Shown here: piece after piece, positions 17,168 through 25,726 of the stretch
Layout of the letters: the number at the start of each line of letters is the position of its first letter
Position numbering within the stretch: position 1 is the stretch's first letter
NCBI RefSeq assembly: GCF_004359985.1
Contig: NZ_SMRO01000003.1
Location: forward strand, 1 to 64,000
Reading direction: 5' to 3'
Source of the DNA: Paraburkholderia flava
Lineage (GTDB): Bacteria > Pseudomonadota > Gammaproteobacteria > Burkholderiales > Burkholderiaceae
DNA length: 64,000 nucleotides
Translations under genes and position numbers: made by a program
The notes under the pieces: model-generated
Told to the model about the DNA's origin: nothing
Database searches by the model: none
Seen by the model: only the letters and a program-made list of their open reading frames with translations

Positions 17168-17950
17168 ATGCCTTCCAGCAAAACCGCAGTGAAGACGGCT
17201 AAAACCGTGACACCGAAGCACGCGAAAAATGCGCATGCGAGCACGCGTTCACTCGACGAGATCGCCGGCAAATACCACTCGCGCATGCGCACGGTCGACG
17301 CATCCAGTGATTCATTGAGCGAAGGTGTAGTGGTGCCGGCGTTGCGCGAGGCGATCGTTGAGGGCGTGCTCGCGCCGGGCAGCCGACTTTCAGAAGTCCA
17401 GGTCGCGAAGCAGTTGAACGTCAGCCGCACGCCGATGCGCGAGGCGTTCTCGCAACTTGAACGCGAGGGACTGGTGACGGTGCTGCCGCGAGTCGGCGCG
17501 TACGTGCGCGCGGTGACGCTGCGCGACGTCGAGGAGATTTACACGGTGCGCGCGGCGCTCGAATGTCTCGCGGTACAGCTCGCGCAGGAACGCATCACGA
17601 AGCTCGGCACCGCGCAACTCGATGACGTGATCGCAGCGATGAAATCGAGTGTCGATGCGGACGACCACGCGGGCTACGTCGATGCGCTGGACCGCTTCTA
17701 CGCGATCGTGATGACGATCGCCGACAACCGCACGCTGCAGGACAGTCATGCCGGCCTGATCGGACCCGTGCGTCGTCTGCGACGTATTGCGATGACGCGC
17801 GGCGGTCGGATGCAGGCGTCGTTCAGCCAGGCGGTCAAAATACGCGATGCCGTTGTGAACCACTCGTCGAACGTGCAGGATTTGATGCGGGAACAGTTGG
17901 CAGGTGCATGTCGTGCTGCGCTGGATGTGTTGAACGAGTCGAGTGATTAG
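17168..17950 (+). CDS. GntR-family (FCD) transcriptional regulator
   Basis: 260 aa. A Lys/Ala-rich N-terminal tail of about 50 residues precedes the winged-helix domain (RLSEVQVAKQLNVSRTPMREAFSQLEREGLV), then an FCD domain (RDVEEIYTVRAALECLAVQLA ... NTRTL-type core ... HSSNVQDLMREQL). Start at MPSSKT with GAGGTG upstream. It probably controls the divergent crotonase-MFS-ALDH operon and itself through the palindrome at 17132-17141. Convergent and nearly abutting with the next gene. Confidence 0.82.
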   Translation: MPSSKTAVKTAKTVTPKHAKNAHASTRSLDEIAGKYHSRMRTVDASSDSLSEGVVVPALREAIVEGVLAPGSRLSEVQVAKQLNVSRTPMREAFSQLEREGLVTVLPRVGAYVRAVTLRDVEEIYTVRAALECLAVQLAQERITKLGTAQLDDVIAAMKSSVDADDHAGYVDALDRFYAIVMTIADNRTLQDSHAGLIGPVRRLRRIAMTRGGRMQASFSQAVKIRDAVVNHSSNVQDLMREQLAGACRAALDVLNESSD

Positions 17951-18484
17951 TCACGAACGAGGCGCTTCCGGTGGAAGCTCATCGTCGTCCATGTTGAGCA
18001 CGATCTTCCCGACCGACGAAAAAATGATGTCGGGTATGGCGCACTCAAGCTCCTCACGCTCACTCTCACTCGCGTCGAAATACGCCACGCGTTCATGGCC
18101 AATTACAACGAAGAACGGGCTTCCGTCAGGCCGATAGAACGCGAGATCTTCGGGTAGATCGAAATGGACCCAATCGAAAGGACTTTTGGAACGTCGCTTC
18201 AGCAATCCGATGCTTCCGCCGGAGGTCGTCAGGTATGTGACTGTATTGGGGTCTCCCGGTCCGACGACGCCTCCACCGGGCCAGGAAGACTGCAGTTGCT
18301 CCAGTTCAACGTAGGGTTTTGCTTCGTCGAAAAACGATAAAGCCTTGGGGGTCAGCATGTAGCGCACCATCGTCCTGGTGACGAAGCTAAATTTCGGGCA
18401 CCGGGCAGCACAAAAATCAAGTATCCGCTCATACCACCGGTCCGCCTCTACGTCTGCGACCTGAAGAACCGTCCGGTTCGACAT
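17951..18484 (-). CDS. Hypothetical protein, 177 aa
   Basis: Not recognised. The start MSNRTVLQ follows a good AGAGGTAAC site. No signal peptide or membrane segment; acidic C-terminus (LNMDDDELPPEAP). Central parts such as WPGGGVVGPGDPNTVTYLTT and FDWVHFDLPEDLAFYRPDGS resemble immunity-protein or SMI1-like small proteins in texture, but I cannot assign a family. Stops exactly beside the GntR gene and lies upstream of, and divergent from, the paa operon, with no evident functional link. Confidence 0.6.
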   Translation of the reverse strand: MSNRTVLQVADVEADRWYERILDFCAARCPKFSFVTRTMVRYMLTPKALSFFDEAKPYVELEQLQSSWPGGGVVGPGDPNTVTYLTTSGGSIGLLKRRSKSPFDWVHFDLPEDLAFYRPDGSPFFVVIGHERVAYFDASESEREELECAIPDIIFSSVGKIVLNMDDDELPPEAPRS

Positions 18485-18647
18485 GGCGTTACCTCTATCG
18501 AAGTGGGATATGGTTGATGGGGCTGATGGGTCCAAGGTGCTACCGCCGCCATACGGATCGTCGTACCCGGGTCAACTTAGGTGAAAAGCCGCTCGACTTA
18601 AAGGGAAACCGACCCAGGCACCGATCCGGTCCCGCAAAATATTTATA

Positions 18648-18673
18648 AACCGACCGGTCGGTTGATTTATAAT
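18648..18673 (+). promoter_or_regulatory. PaaR-type operator and promoter of the paa operon
   Basis: A perfect 16-bp palindrome AACCGACCGGTCGGTT (18648-18663) sits just upstream of TATAAT (18668-18673), about 40 nt before paaA. TetR-type PaaR repressors of Burkholderia bind such ACCGACCGGTCGGT sequences. Binding here would block the promoter until phenylacetyl-CoA is present. A good -35 hexamer is not seen. Confidence 0.8.
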
Positions 18674-18709
18674 CCCCCTCACTGACCACTCCGGACGAGA
18701 GCGCTCCCC

Positions 18710-19708
18710 ATGTACACGCAATCCCTCGACATTCCGGGCAACGTCGCCCCGCTCGACGCCGCCACCGGTTCGCCGGAGCAGGCGCAGTTCAACGCTGTCA
18801 TGGCCGCGGACGGCAAGATCGAGCCGCAGGACTGGATGCCCGACGCTTACCGCAAGACGCTGGTCCGGCAGATCTCGCAGCACGCGCACTCCGAAATCGT
18901 CGGCATGCTGCCCGAAGGCAACTGGATCAGCCGCGCACCGAGCCTCAAGCGCAAGGCGATCCTGCTCGCGAAGGTGCAGGACGAAGCCGGCCACGGTCTC
19001 TATCTATATAGCGCGTGCGAAACGCTCGGGGTCTCGCGCGATCAGCTGGTCGATGCGCTGCATGCGGGCAAGGCCAAGTATTCGAGCATCTTCAATTACC
19101 CGACGCCGACGTGGGCGGACGTCGGCGTGATCGGCTGGCTCGTCGACGGCGCGGCGATCATGAACCAGATCCCGCTGTGCCGCTGCACGTACGGTCCGTA
19201 CGCGCGCGCGATGATCCGCATCTGCAAGGAAGAGTCGTTCCATCAGCGCCAGGGATTCGACGCGCTGCTGTCGATGATGAAGGGCACCGCCGCGCAACGC
19301 GAACTCGTGCAGCAGGCCGTGGACCGCTGGTGGTGGCCGGTGCTGATGATGTTCGGTCCGAGCGACAAGGATTCGGTGCACAGCAGCCAGTCGGGGCAAT
19401 GGGGCATCAAGCGGATCTCGAACGACGACCTGCGTCAGAAGTTCGTCGATGCGACGGTCGATCAGGCGAAAGTGCTCGGCGTCACGCTACCCGACGCCGA
19501 CCTGAAGTGGAACGACGCGCGCGGCCACCACGACTACGGCACGATCGACTGGGAAGAATTCTGGCGCGTCGTCAACGGCGACGGTCCGTGCAACAAGGAC
19601 CGTCTCGCCACGCGCGTGAAAGCACACAACGACGGCGCATGGGTCCGCGAAGCCGCGCTTGCGCACGCCGACAAACAACGCCAACGCGCGCAGCAGCACG
19701 CCGCCTGA
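18710..19708 (+). CDS. paaA: Phenylacetyl-CoA 1,2-epoxidase subunit A (catalytic)
   Basis: 332 aa diiron subunit of the ring-1,2-epoxidase that turns phenylacetyl-CoA into the epoxide. Diiron ligand motifs are visible: DEAGH (Asp91-Glu92 to His95) and EESFH (Glu174-Glu175 to His178). The sequence follows PaaA end to end, including [28 protein letters not shown] N-terminal helices. First gene of paaABCDE, directly behind the PaaR palindrome. The cytoplasmic complex needs PaaC as structural partner and PaaE as reductase. Confidence 0.97.
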   Translation: MYTQSLDIPGNVAPLDAATGSPEQAQFNAVMAADGKIEPQDWMPDAYRKTLVRQISQHAHSEIVGMLPEGNWISRAPSLKRKAILLAKVQDEAGHGLYLYSACETLGVSRDQLVDALHAGKAKYSSIFNYPTPTWADVGVIGWLVDGAAIMNQIPLCRCTYGPYARAMIRICKEESFHQRQGFDALLSMMKGTAAQRELVQQAVDRWWWPVLMMFGPSDKDSVHSSQSGQWGIKRISNDDLRQKFVDATVDQAKVLGVTLPDADLKWNDARGHHDYGTIDWEEFWRVVNGDGPCNKDRLATRVKAHNDGAWVREAALAHADKQRQRAQQHAA

Positions 19709-19746
19709 CGCAAGCAACACGGGATACGAGAGACGGGAGATCGACA

Positions 19747-20031
19747 ATGAACAAGGAATGGCCGATTTGGGAAGTGTTCGTGCGCAGCAAGCAGGGCCTC
19801 GATCACAAGCATTGCGGCAGTCTGCATGCCGCCGACGCATCGATGGCGCTGCGCATGGCGCGCGACGTCTACACGCGCCGCCAGGAAGGCGTGAGCATCT
19901 GGGTCGTGCCGTCGTCGGCGATCACGGCGTCGGCACCCGACGAAAAAGCGGAGCTGTTCGAACCGGCCGGCGACAAGATCTATCGCCATCCGACGTTCTT
20001 CACGCTGCCCGACGAAGTCAACCACATGTAA
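19747..20031 (+). CDS. paaB: Phenylacetyl-CoA epoxidase subunit PaaB
   Basis: 94 aa small subunit, start MNKEWPIWEVFVRSKQGL with GGGAG upstream. GLDHKHCGSLHAADASMAL and the ARDVYTRRQEGVSIWVV core are diagnostic. PaaB is needed for assembly or activity of the epoxidase complex though it lacks metal ligands. It sits 38 nt after paaA and 7 nt before paaC. Confidence 0.95.
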   Translation: MNKEWPIWEVFVRSKQGLDHKHCGSLHAADASMALRMARDVYTRRQEGVSIWVVPSSAITASAPDEKAELFEPAGDKIYRHPTFFTLPDEVNHM

Positions 20032-20038
20032 GCGCGTC

Positions 20039-20842
20039 ATGGACATCACGCCCCAACATCTTTCCTACCTGCTGCGCCTCGCCGATACCGCGCTGGTGCT
20101 CGGCCAGCGCAACGCCGAGTGGTGCGGTCACGGCCCGATCCTCGAAGAAGACATCGCGCTCGCGAACATGAGCCTCGATCTGATCGGTCAGGCGCGCCTG
20201 CTGTATTCGCACGCGGCGACGCTCGAGCAGCGGCTCACTGGCACGACGCGCACCGAGGACGACTACGCGTACTTCCGCGCCGAGCGCGAGTTCGCGAATT
20301 ACACGCTCGTCGAGTTGCCGCACTACGGCCCACTGTCCGGCACCGCGCACGCGGACAAGGACTACGCGGTCACGATCGTGCGCAACTTTCTCTACTCGAC
20401 GCTGATGGCGCATCTGTGGACCGCGCTTGCGTCTTCTCCGGATGAACAGCTCGCCGCGATCGCCGCGAAGTCGATCAAGGAGACCCGCTATCACGTGCAC
20501 CATGCACGCGAGTGGTTGATCCGTTTCGGCGACGGCACCGACGAATCGCACCGTCGCGCGCAAGCCGCACTCGACTATCTGATCCCGTACACGCGCGAGT
20601 TCTTCAGCACGGATGCGGTCGAAGAAGCGGTCGGCGATGCGGGCATCGGTCCGCGCACCGCTACGCTCGAAGAAGCATGGTTCGACGACGTGCGCGCCGC
20701 GCTCGACGAAGCGACGCTCGCACTGCCCGAACCGGTGAAGCATGTGACGACCGGCAAGCACGGCGAGCACTCCGAGCACATGGGCTATCTGCTGGCCGAA
20801 ATGCAGAGCATCGCGCGGCAGCATCCGGGCGCGACCTGGTAA
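20039..20842 (+). CDS. paaC: Phenylacetyl-CoA epoxidase subunit PaaC (structural)
   Basis: 267 aa inactive ferritin-like partner of PaaA. LGQRNAEWCGHGPILEEDIALANMSLDLIGQA-type N-terminus, EFANYTLVELPHYG and IKETRYHVHHAREW are standard. PaaC pairs with PaaA in the hetero-oligomer and holds the active conformation. Starts 7 nt after paaB. Its length is typical. Confidence 0.95.
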   Translation: MDITPQHLSYLLRLADTALVLGQRNAEWCGHGPILEEDIALANMSLDLIGQARLLYSHAATLEQRLTGTTRTEDDYAYFRAEREFANYTLVELPHYGPLSGTAHADKDYAVTIVRNFLYSTLMAHLWTALASSPDEQLAAIAAKSIKETRYHVHHAREWLIRFGDGTDESHRRAQAALDYLIPYTREFFSTDAVEEAVGDAGIGPRTATLEEAWFDDVRAALDEATLALPEPVKHVTTGKHGEHSEHMGYLLAEMQSIARQHPGATW

Positions 20843-20859
20843 CCGGCGCGGAGAGCGAC

Positions 20860-21408
20860 ATGAACGCCGGCATGAACCACGCGATCGACCCCACGCTGCA
20901 ACACGCGTGGTCCGTGCTCGAAGCGGTGCCCGATCCGGAAATCCCGGTGGTGTCGATCCGCGAACTCGGCATTCTGCGCGACGTGCGCCGCGCCGCCGAC
21001 GGCGCGCTCGAAGTCGTCATCACGCCGACCTACTCCGGCTGCCCGGCGATGTCGCAGATCGCGGAAGACATCGGGCTCGCGCTCGATGCGGCCGCGCTCG
21101 CGCCGTACCGGATCGACACGGTACTCGCACCCGCGTGGACCACCGACTGGATCACCGCCGACGCGCGCGAGAAACTGCGCGCGTACGGAATCGCGCCGCC
21201 CACCGGCGATTGCGGCGCAGGTGCTGCTTCCACATCGGCGAACAGCCAGGTCATCCGCTTCATCCCGAAACCGCTCGCCGCCCCCGCGTGCCCGCGCTGC
21301 GGCTCCGCGCACACGGAACGTCTCGCACAGTTCGGCTCGACCGCGTGCAAGGCGCTGTATCGCTGCATCGACTGCCGCGAACCCTTCGACTATTTCAAAC
21401 CGTACTGA
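20860..21408 (+). CDS. paaD: Phenylacetyl-CoA epoxidase maturation protein PaaD
   Basis: 182 aa. N-terminal MIP18/DUF59 domain (LEAVPDPEIPVVSIRELGIL, TPTYSGCPAMSQI), like iron-sulfur cluster assembly factors, followed by a C-terminal zinc-ribbon-like CPRCGS...CKALYRCIDCRE. PaaD is thought to help mature the PaaE or diiron centres. Start at 20860 with GGAGAG upstream; a second ATG lies four codons later. Confidence 0.93.
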   Translation: MNAGMNHAIDPTLQHAWSVLEAVPDPEIPVVSIRELGILRDVRRAADGALEVVITPTYSGCPAMSQIAEDIGLALDAAALAPYRIDTVLAPAWTTDWITADAREKLRAYGIAPPTGDCGAGAASTSANSQVIRFIPKPLAAPACPRCGSAHTERLAQFGSTACKALYRCIDCREPFDYFKPY

Positions 21409-21409
21409 C

Positions 21410-22498
21410 ATGGCCACACCGCAATTTCATCCGCTGCGTATCCGGGAAGTCCGCCCCGAAACCGCCGACGCGGTGTCGGTCGCCTTCGAGGTGCCCGACG
21501 CACTGCGCGATCAATATCGCTTCACCCAGGGGCAGTTCGTCACGCTGAAAACGCACATCGACGGCGAGGAGACGCGCCGCTCGTATTCGATCTGTGTCGG
21601 CGTCACCGACTACGATCGCGACGGCGAGCTGCGCATCGGCATCAAGCGCGTGCGCGGCGGCCGCTTCTCGAATTTCGCGTTCGATACGCTGCAGGCCGGC
21701 CACACAATCGACGTGATGACGCCCGACGGCCGCTTCTTCACGCATCTGAACGCAGGCGACAGCAAGCAATACGTCGCGTTCTCCGGCGGCTCCGGCATCA
21801 CGCCGGTGCTCGCGATCATCAAGACGACGCTCGAAGTCGAGCCGCGCAGCACGTTCACGCTGATCTACGGCAACCGCAGCGTCGACGCGATCATGTTCGC
21901 GGAAGAACTCGAAGATCTGAAGAACCGCTTCATGAGCCGCTTCGTGCTGTATCACGTGCTGTCGGACGATCTCCAGGACGTCGATCTGTTCAACGGCGTG
22001 CTCGATCAGCAGAAATGCGCGGACTTCCTGAGTACGCTGGTGCCGGCCGGCACTGTCGACGAAGCGTTCATCTGCGGCCCCACGCCGATGATGGACGCCG
22101 CCGAAGCCGCGCTGCAAGCGGCCGGCGTCGATGCGCCGCGCGTGCACGTCGAGCGCTTCGGCACACCGCTGCCGCAGGCGGGCGCACCGGTCGTCGAGAT
22201 CACCGAAGACACGCCCGCCGCCGATCTCGAAATCGTACTCGACGGCAAGCGTCGCAAGCTGCGTCTGCCGTATCAGGGCGTGAGCGTGCTCGACGTCGGG
22301 CTGCGCGCGGGCCTCGCGCTGCCGTATGCGTGCAAGGGCGGCGTCTGCTGCACCTGTCGCGCGAAGGTGCTGGAAGGCGAAGTGAAAATGGACAAGAACT
22401 ACACGCTCGAGGAACACGAGATCCGTGATGGGTTCGTGCTCACGTGCCAATGCCACCCGGTCAGCGATCGTGTCGTGGTCAGCTACGACGAACGTTGA
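21410..22498 (+). CDS. paaE: Phenylacetyl-CoA epoxidase reductase subunit PaaE
   Basis: 362 aa NADPH:FAD reductase with C-terminal plant-type 2Fe-2S ferredoxin. FAD motif RRSYSICV (about 62-69), NADPH loop FSGGSGITPVLAI, and cluster ligands CKGGVCCTC plus a final Cys near CQCHP. It passes electrons from NADPH to PaaA. Its start overlaps the paaD end region within 2 nt, implying coupled translation. Followed by a strong terminator. Confidence 0.96.
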   Translation: MATPQFHPLRIREVRPETADAVSVAFEVPDALRDQYRFTQGQFVTLKTHIDGEETRRSYSICVGVTDYDRDGELRIGIKRVRGGRFSNFAFDTLQAGHTIDVMTPDGRFFTHLNAGDSKQYVAFSGGSGITPVLAIIKTTLEVEPRSTFTLIYGNRSVDAIMFAEELEDLKNRFMSRFVLYHVLSDDLQDVDLFNGVLDQQKCADFLSTLVPAGTVDEAFICGPTPMMDAAEAALQAAGVDAPRVHVERFGTPLPQAGAPVVEITEDTPAADLEIVLDGKRRKLRLPYQGVSVLDVGLRAGLALPYACKGGVCCTCRAKVLEGEVKMDKNYTLEEHEIRDGFVLTCQCHPVSDRVVVSYDER

Positions 22499-22560
22499 CG
22501 TTTTACGGGCAGATCGAGTCCGCGCGCCTTCCTGCGTGGCCTCGATCCGCTTACACTAGG

Positions 22561-22607
22561 GGCCGCCCGCAGCCGGAACGTCTGTTCCGCATGCGGGCGG
22601 CCTTTTT
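22561..22607 (+). terminator. Rho-independent terminator of the paa operon
   Basis: Perfect 11-bp stem GGCCGCCCGCA (22561-22571) and TGCGGGCGGCC (22592-22602), with an inner GGAAC/GTTCC stem, followed by TTTTT. Confidence 0.9.
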
Positions 22608-22628
22608 CATGTTGACGGGGTAGGCAAG

Positions 22629-23477
22629 TTGTCGACGAACTGGATCCACATTACGAACGGGGACGTCGCCGCGGAATCGCTGCGCACGGCGTTGCGCGCA
22701 GCGAACTGTGACGATCGCAACGACCGCGTGCTGTCGCTGCGCGACGATCTCGCGGTCGGCGCACTGCGCGGTATCGACGAATCGCCCGACGTGCGCGCCG
22801 AATTCTGGCAGCGCGTTGCCGGCGACAGCACCCGCGATCTCACCGCCGAATTCGCGGAGCAACTGGTCGAACTCGAGCGCGTGACCGGTGCCGACTCGCA
22901 CGTGGTGATCTGGCATGCGGAAAGCGCCGCCGATCAACTCACATTGCGGCGCGTCTGCTATCACCTGCGCAACAGTCCGCAACGGTTGAACGAAGTCCGT
23001 CTGTCGATCCGCGATCTCACCGATCCCGGCGCATGGGCGCACAGCCGCCCCGATCACGCGACGTCGGTCGGCATGTTCGCGCCAGATGTTTTGCAGGCGC
23101 ATCTGCTCGACGCTGCGCCGATCTCGGTGCTGCGTATCAGCCGGCTGGCGCTCGAATGGCAAGAGGTCAAGCAGGCGAACGGCGAAACGCGCCGGCTGCG
23201 CGACAACACGTTCATGAGCGGCAGCTTCGGCGAGCTCGACGCGTTCCTGCTCGCGCACACCACTGACGCGTGGCGGCCGGCCGCTCGCATCGCAGCAGAA
23301 CTGATCGTGGCCAACGTCGGCTTTCTGGTCAGCGACAGCATTGCGCTGTGGCGCTGTCGCGAGCTCGCGGCAAGCGGACGCGTGCAGCTGCGCGGCGACG
23401 CGTCGTCGTGGCGCACGCTCGAACTGTGTGCCGCCGACGCACCTGAACCCGCCGCGCTTTCCATCTGCCCCGACTGA
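22629..23477 (+). CDS. DUF1835/DUF3658-like protein
   Basis: 282 aa, probable TTG start 5 nt after a GGGGTAGG-type site. N-terminal WIHITNGDVAAESLRTAL and VLSLRDDLAVGALRG are characteristic of DUF1835; the C-terminal part would be the DUF3658 helical domain. Function unknown. It lies between the paa terminator and the TetR gene and reads toward the latter with a 15-nt gap, so the two may share a transcript. An association with PAA regulation is suggested by location only. Confidence 0.7.
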   Translation: MSTNWIHITNGDVAAESLRTALRAANCDDRNDRVLSLRDDLAVGALRGIDESPDVRAEFWQRVAGDSTRDLTAEFAEQLVELERVTGADSHVVIWHAESAADQLTLRRVCYHLRNSPQRLNEVRLSIRDLTDPGAWAHSRPDHATSVGMFAPDVLQAHLLDAAPISVLRISRLALEWQEVKQANGETRRLRDNTFMSGSFGELDAFLLAHTTDAWRPAARIAAELIVANVGFLVSDSIALWRCRELAASGRVQLRGDASSWRTLELCAADAPEPAALSICPD

Positions 23478-23492
23478 CCACCCTACGCAACC

Positions 23493-24098
23493 ATGGCCCG
23501 CACCCGCGCACCCGATCACGAGACCCAGCGCGACCAGATTCTCGAACTGGCCGCCGAAAAATTCGCGCAGACGAGCTACCCGAGTACGTCGATGTCCGAT
23601 CTCGCCGCGGCGAGCGGCACGTCGAAAGCACGGCTGTATCACTACTACGAGAGCAAGGAAGCGATCCTGTTCGATCTGCTGGACCGCTACACGAAGCGAC
23701 TGATGCTGATCATCGCGGAAGTGGAAGGCGCGAGCCAGCGACGCAGCCTCAGCGAACGCGACACGTTCGCCGAACTGGTCCGCGCGTTCCTCGCGGAGTA
23801 CGAGACATCGCATAGCCGGCACGTGGCGCTGCTGAACGACGTCAAGTATCTGGTCGACGCACAGCGCGAAGTGATCCTGAACCGGCAGCGCGACGTCGTC
23901 GCCGCGTTCGCCCGGCAACTGGCGCGCGCGTACCCCGACCGGGTCACGCGCCAGAACCAGACCGCGCTGACGATGATGGTGTTCGGGATGATCAACTGGA
24001 CCTTCACCTGGCTGAAGCCGGGCGGCAAGATGGGCTACCAGGAGTTCGCCGAACAGGTGGTCGGCATGGTCGATCACGGGCTCGGATTGGCAAAATAA
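23493..24098 (+). CDS. paaR: TetR-family regulator, probable PaaR
   Basis: 201 aa. N-terminal TetR HTH (QILELAAEKFAQTSYPSTSMSDLAAASGTSKARLYHYYESKEAIL-type, about residues 14-58) with DLAAASGTSKARLYHYY as recognition region, then a ligand domain. It is next to paaABCDE, and the palindrome before paaA has the form bound by TetR-type PaaR, whose inducer is phenylacetyl-CoA. The symbol is an inference from position and operator type. Confidence 0.78.
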   Translation: MARTRAPDHETQRDQILELAAEKFAQTSYPSTSMSDLAAASGTSKARLYHYYESKEAILFDLLDRYTKRLMLIIAEVEGASQRRSLSERDTFAELVRAFLAEYETSHSRHVALLNDVKYLVDAQREVILNRQRDVVAAFARQLARAYPDRVTRQNQTALTMMVFGMINWTFTWLKPGGKMGYQEFAEQVVGMVDHGLGLAK

Positions 24099-24328
24099 TG
24101 CGGCAAAGCAGCATTGCCGGGTGCATCAATGTATTCGGCCACGATTTGAAGTTAGCGCAAACTCACTTCAATAAAATACAGAAATATCAATAGCCTACGG
24201 AGCAAATATAACCGGCTAGAACATACGCTCGGTTCAGATTACGGGTTTTCCCTAGGTTCACCTTGTCGCTTCGGCTACAATTGATGTCGCAGCGCATCAT
24301 GCTGCATGTCAGAAAAGGAGAACCGCCG

Positions 24329-24997
24329 ATGAACAAGCTCGCTAAACGTGCCGATGAGCCGATCGTGACATCCGATCGCCTGATGCAGGCAAGCGGACGT
24401 GCGCCTGCGCTCGTGCGGGAACTCACGTCGGCCGATCGCGACCGCCTGCTGACCCACTTTCTTTCGCTCGACGAAGACGATCGCCTGTTGCGCTTCGGCC
24501 AGATCGTGCCGAACCACGTGATCGAGAACTACGTCCGCACCATCGACTTCACGCGCGACACCGTATTCGGCGTGTTCGACAGCCAGTTGCAGCTGACGGG
24601 CGTCGGTCACCTCGCCTATCTGCCGGACGACGGCAAGAAGCGCACTGCGGAGTTCGGCGTGTCGGTGCTGGAAAGCGCGCGCGGACAAGGCGTAGGCACG
24701 AGGCTGTTCGAGCGTGCCTCCATCCGCAGCCGCAACACGCATGTGACGACGCTGTACATGCACTGCCTGTCGCGCAACTCGACGATGATGCACATCGCGA
24801 AAAAGTCCGGCATGAAGATCGAGTACGCGTACGGCGAAGCGGATGCGTACCTGACGCTGACGCCGGCGGACCAATCGAGCATCCTCGCGGAGATGCTGCA
24901 GGAACAGGCCGCGGTGTTCGACTACGCGCTGAAGCGCCAGGCCCGGCAGACGTCGAAGCTGTTCGAATCGTTCATGCCTGCGGCAACGGCGGCCTGA
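24329..24997 (+). CDS. GNAT-family N-acetyltransferase
   Basis: 222 aa, start MNKLAKRAD behind AAAGGAG. GNAT core: LVRELTSADRDRLLTHFLSL, DDDRLLRFG-like segment, acetyl-CoA loop LESARGQGVGTRLFERA (about residues 128-144) and LYMHCLSRNSTMMHIAKKSGM. The acetyl-acceptor is unknown; similar proteins are single-domain relatives of protein-lysine acetyltransferases. Stand-alone gene between terminators. Confidence 0.8.
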   Translation: MNKLAKRADEPIVTSDRLMQASGRAPALVRELTSADRDRLLTHFLSLDEDDRLLRFGQIVPNHVIENYVRTIDFTRDTVFGVFDSQLQLTGVGHLAYLPDDGKKRTAEFGVSVLESARGQGVGTRLFERASIRSRNTHVTTLYMHCLSRNSTMMHIAKKSGMKIEYAYGEADAYLTLTPADQSSILAEMLQEQAAVFDYALKRQARQTSKLFESFMPAATAA

Positions 24998-25029
24998 AGC
25001 ACCGGATAGCATCACGCGGCATCGAGAAG

Positions 25030-25053
25030 AAGGCGGCTCCGGCCGCCTTTTTT
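25030..25053 (+). terminator. Rho-independent terminator after the GNAT gene
   Basis: Stem AAGGCGGC (25030-25037), loop TCCG, GCCGCCTT (25042-25049), then a T run. Confidence 0.85.
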
Positions 25054-25068
25054 ACGTCCGCAAAGACG

Positions 25069-25572
25069 CTACAGAATCGGCAACGCAGTCGTTTCCTTGA
25101 ACTTCTCAAGCGAGAAGCTGCTCTTCACATCGATCACGGACGGATGGTGCAGCAACTGCTCCTGCACGAACCGCGAGAAGTGCGCCATGTCCTCGACCTG
25201 CACGCGTAGCAGGTAGTCCATCTCACCAGTCATCGCGTGGCAGGCGACCACTTCCGGCCACGTCTGCACCGCCGCGCGAAACAGTTCCGAATGCGTCGCG
25301 CCGGCCCTTCCGCGCGGGCTCACTACCGGACCGCCCCGCTTCTCGAGCCGCACATTGACGTACGCGAGCAGATCCAGCCCAAGCTTCTGCGGATCCAGCA
25401 ACGCGACGTAACCTCGAATCACACCAGTTTCCTCGAGCCGGCGAATCCGTCGCAGGCACGGGCTCGGCGACAGATTCACCCGCTCGGCGATCTCCTGATT
25501 CGACAGACGGCCGTTCTCCTGGAGGATCGCGAGAATCCGCCGATCGATCGCGTCCAGCTCGATGCCCGCCAT
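25069..25572 (-). CDS. Lrp/AsnC-family regulator
   Basis: 167 aa. N-terminal HTH IDRRILAILQENGRLSNQEI...NLSPSPCLRRIRRLEETGVI and a C-terminal RAM ligand domain (ACHAMTGEMDYLLRVQVEDM). A short insertion (RGGPVVSPRGRAGATHSELF) links them. Divergent from hpd, so it probably senses an aromatic amino acid and controls hpd. The long untranslated interval between the two is only 154 nt. Confidence 0.85.
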   Translation of the reverse strand: MAGIELDAIDRRILAILQENGRLSNQEIAERVNLSPSPCLRRIRRLEETGVIRGYVALLDPQKLGLDLLAYVNVRLEKRGGPVVSPRGRAGATHSELFRAAVQTWPEVVACHAMTGEMDYLLRVQVEDMAHFSRFVQEQLLHHPSVIDVKSSFSLEKFKETTALPIL

Positions 25573-25726
25573 TTTCTGTCTCCTGTCCGTGAAACAACGC
25601 TATGAAGTAGCGCCAGCCTATCGATCTACGATTAAGTTCGCAAGTTTCCTCCCCGGATCGGCACTTAAACTTCCGTCATTCGATCGCGCTACGCGCACCC
25701 CGCAAATACGGAAGAAGGAGACACAC

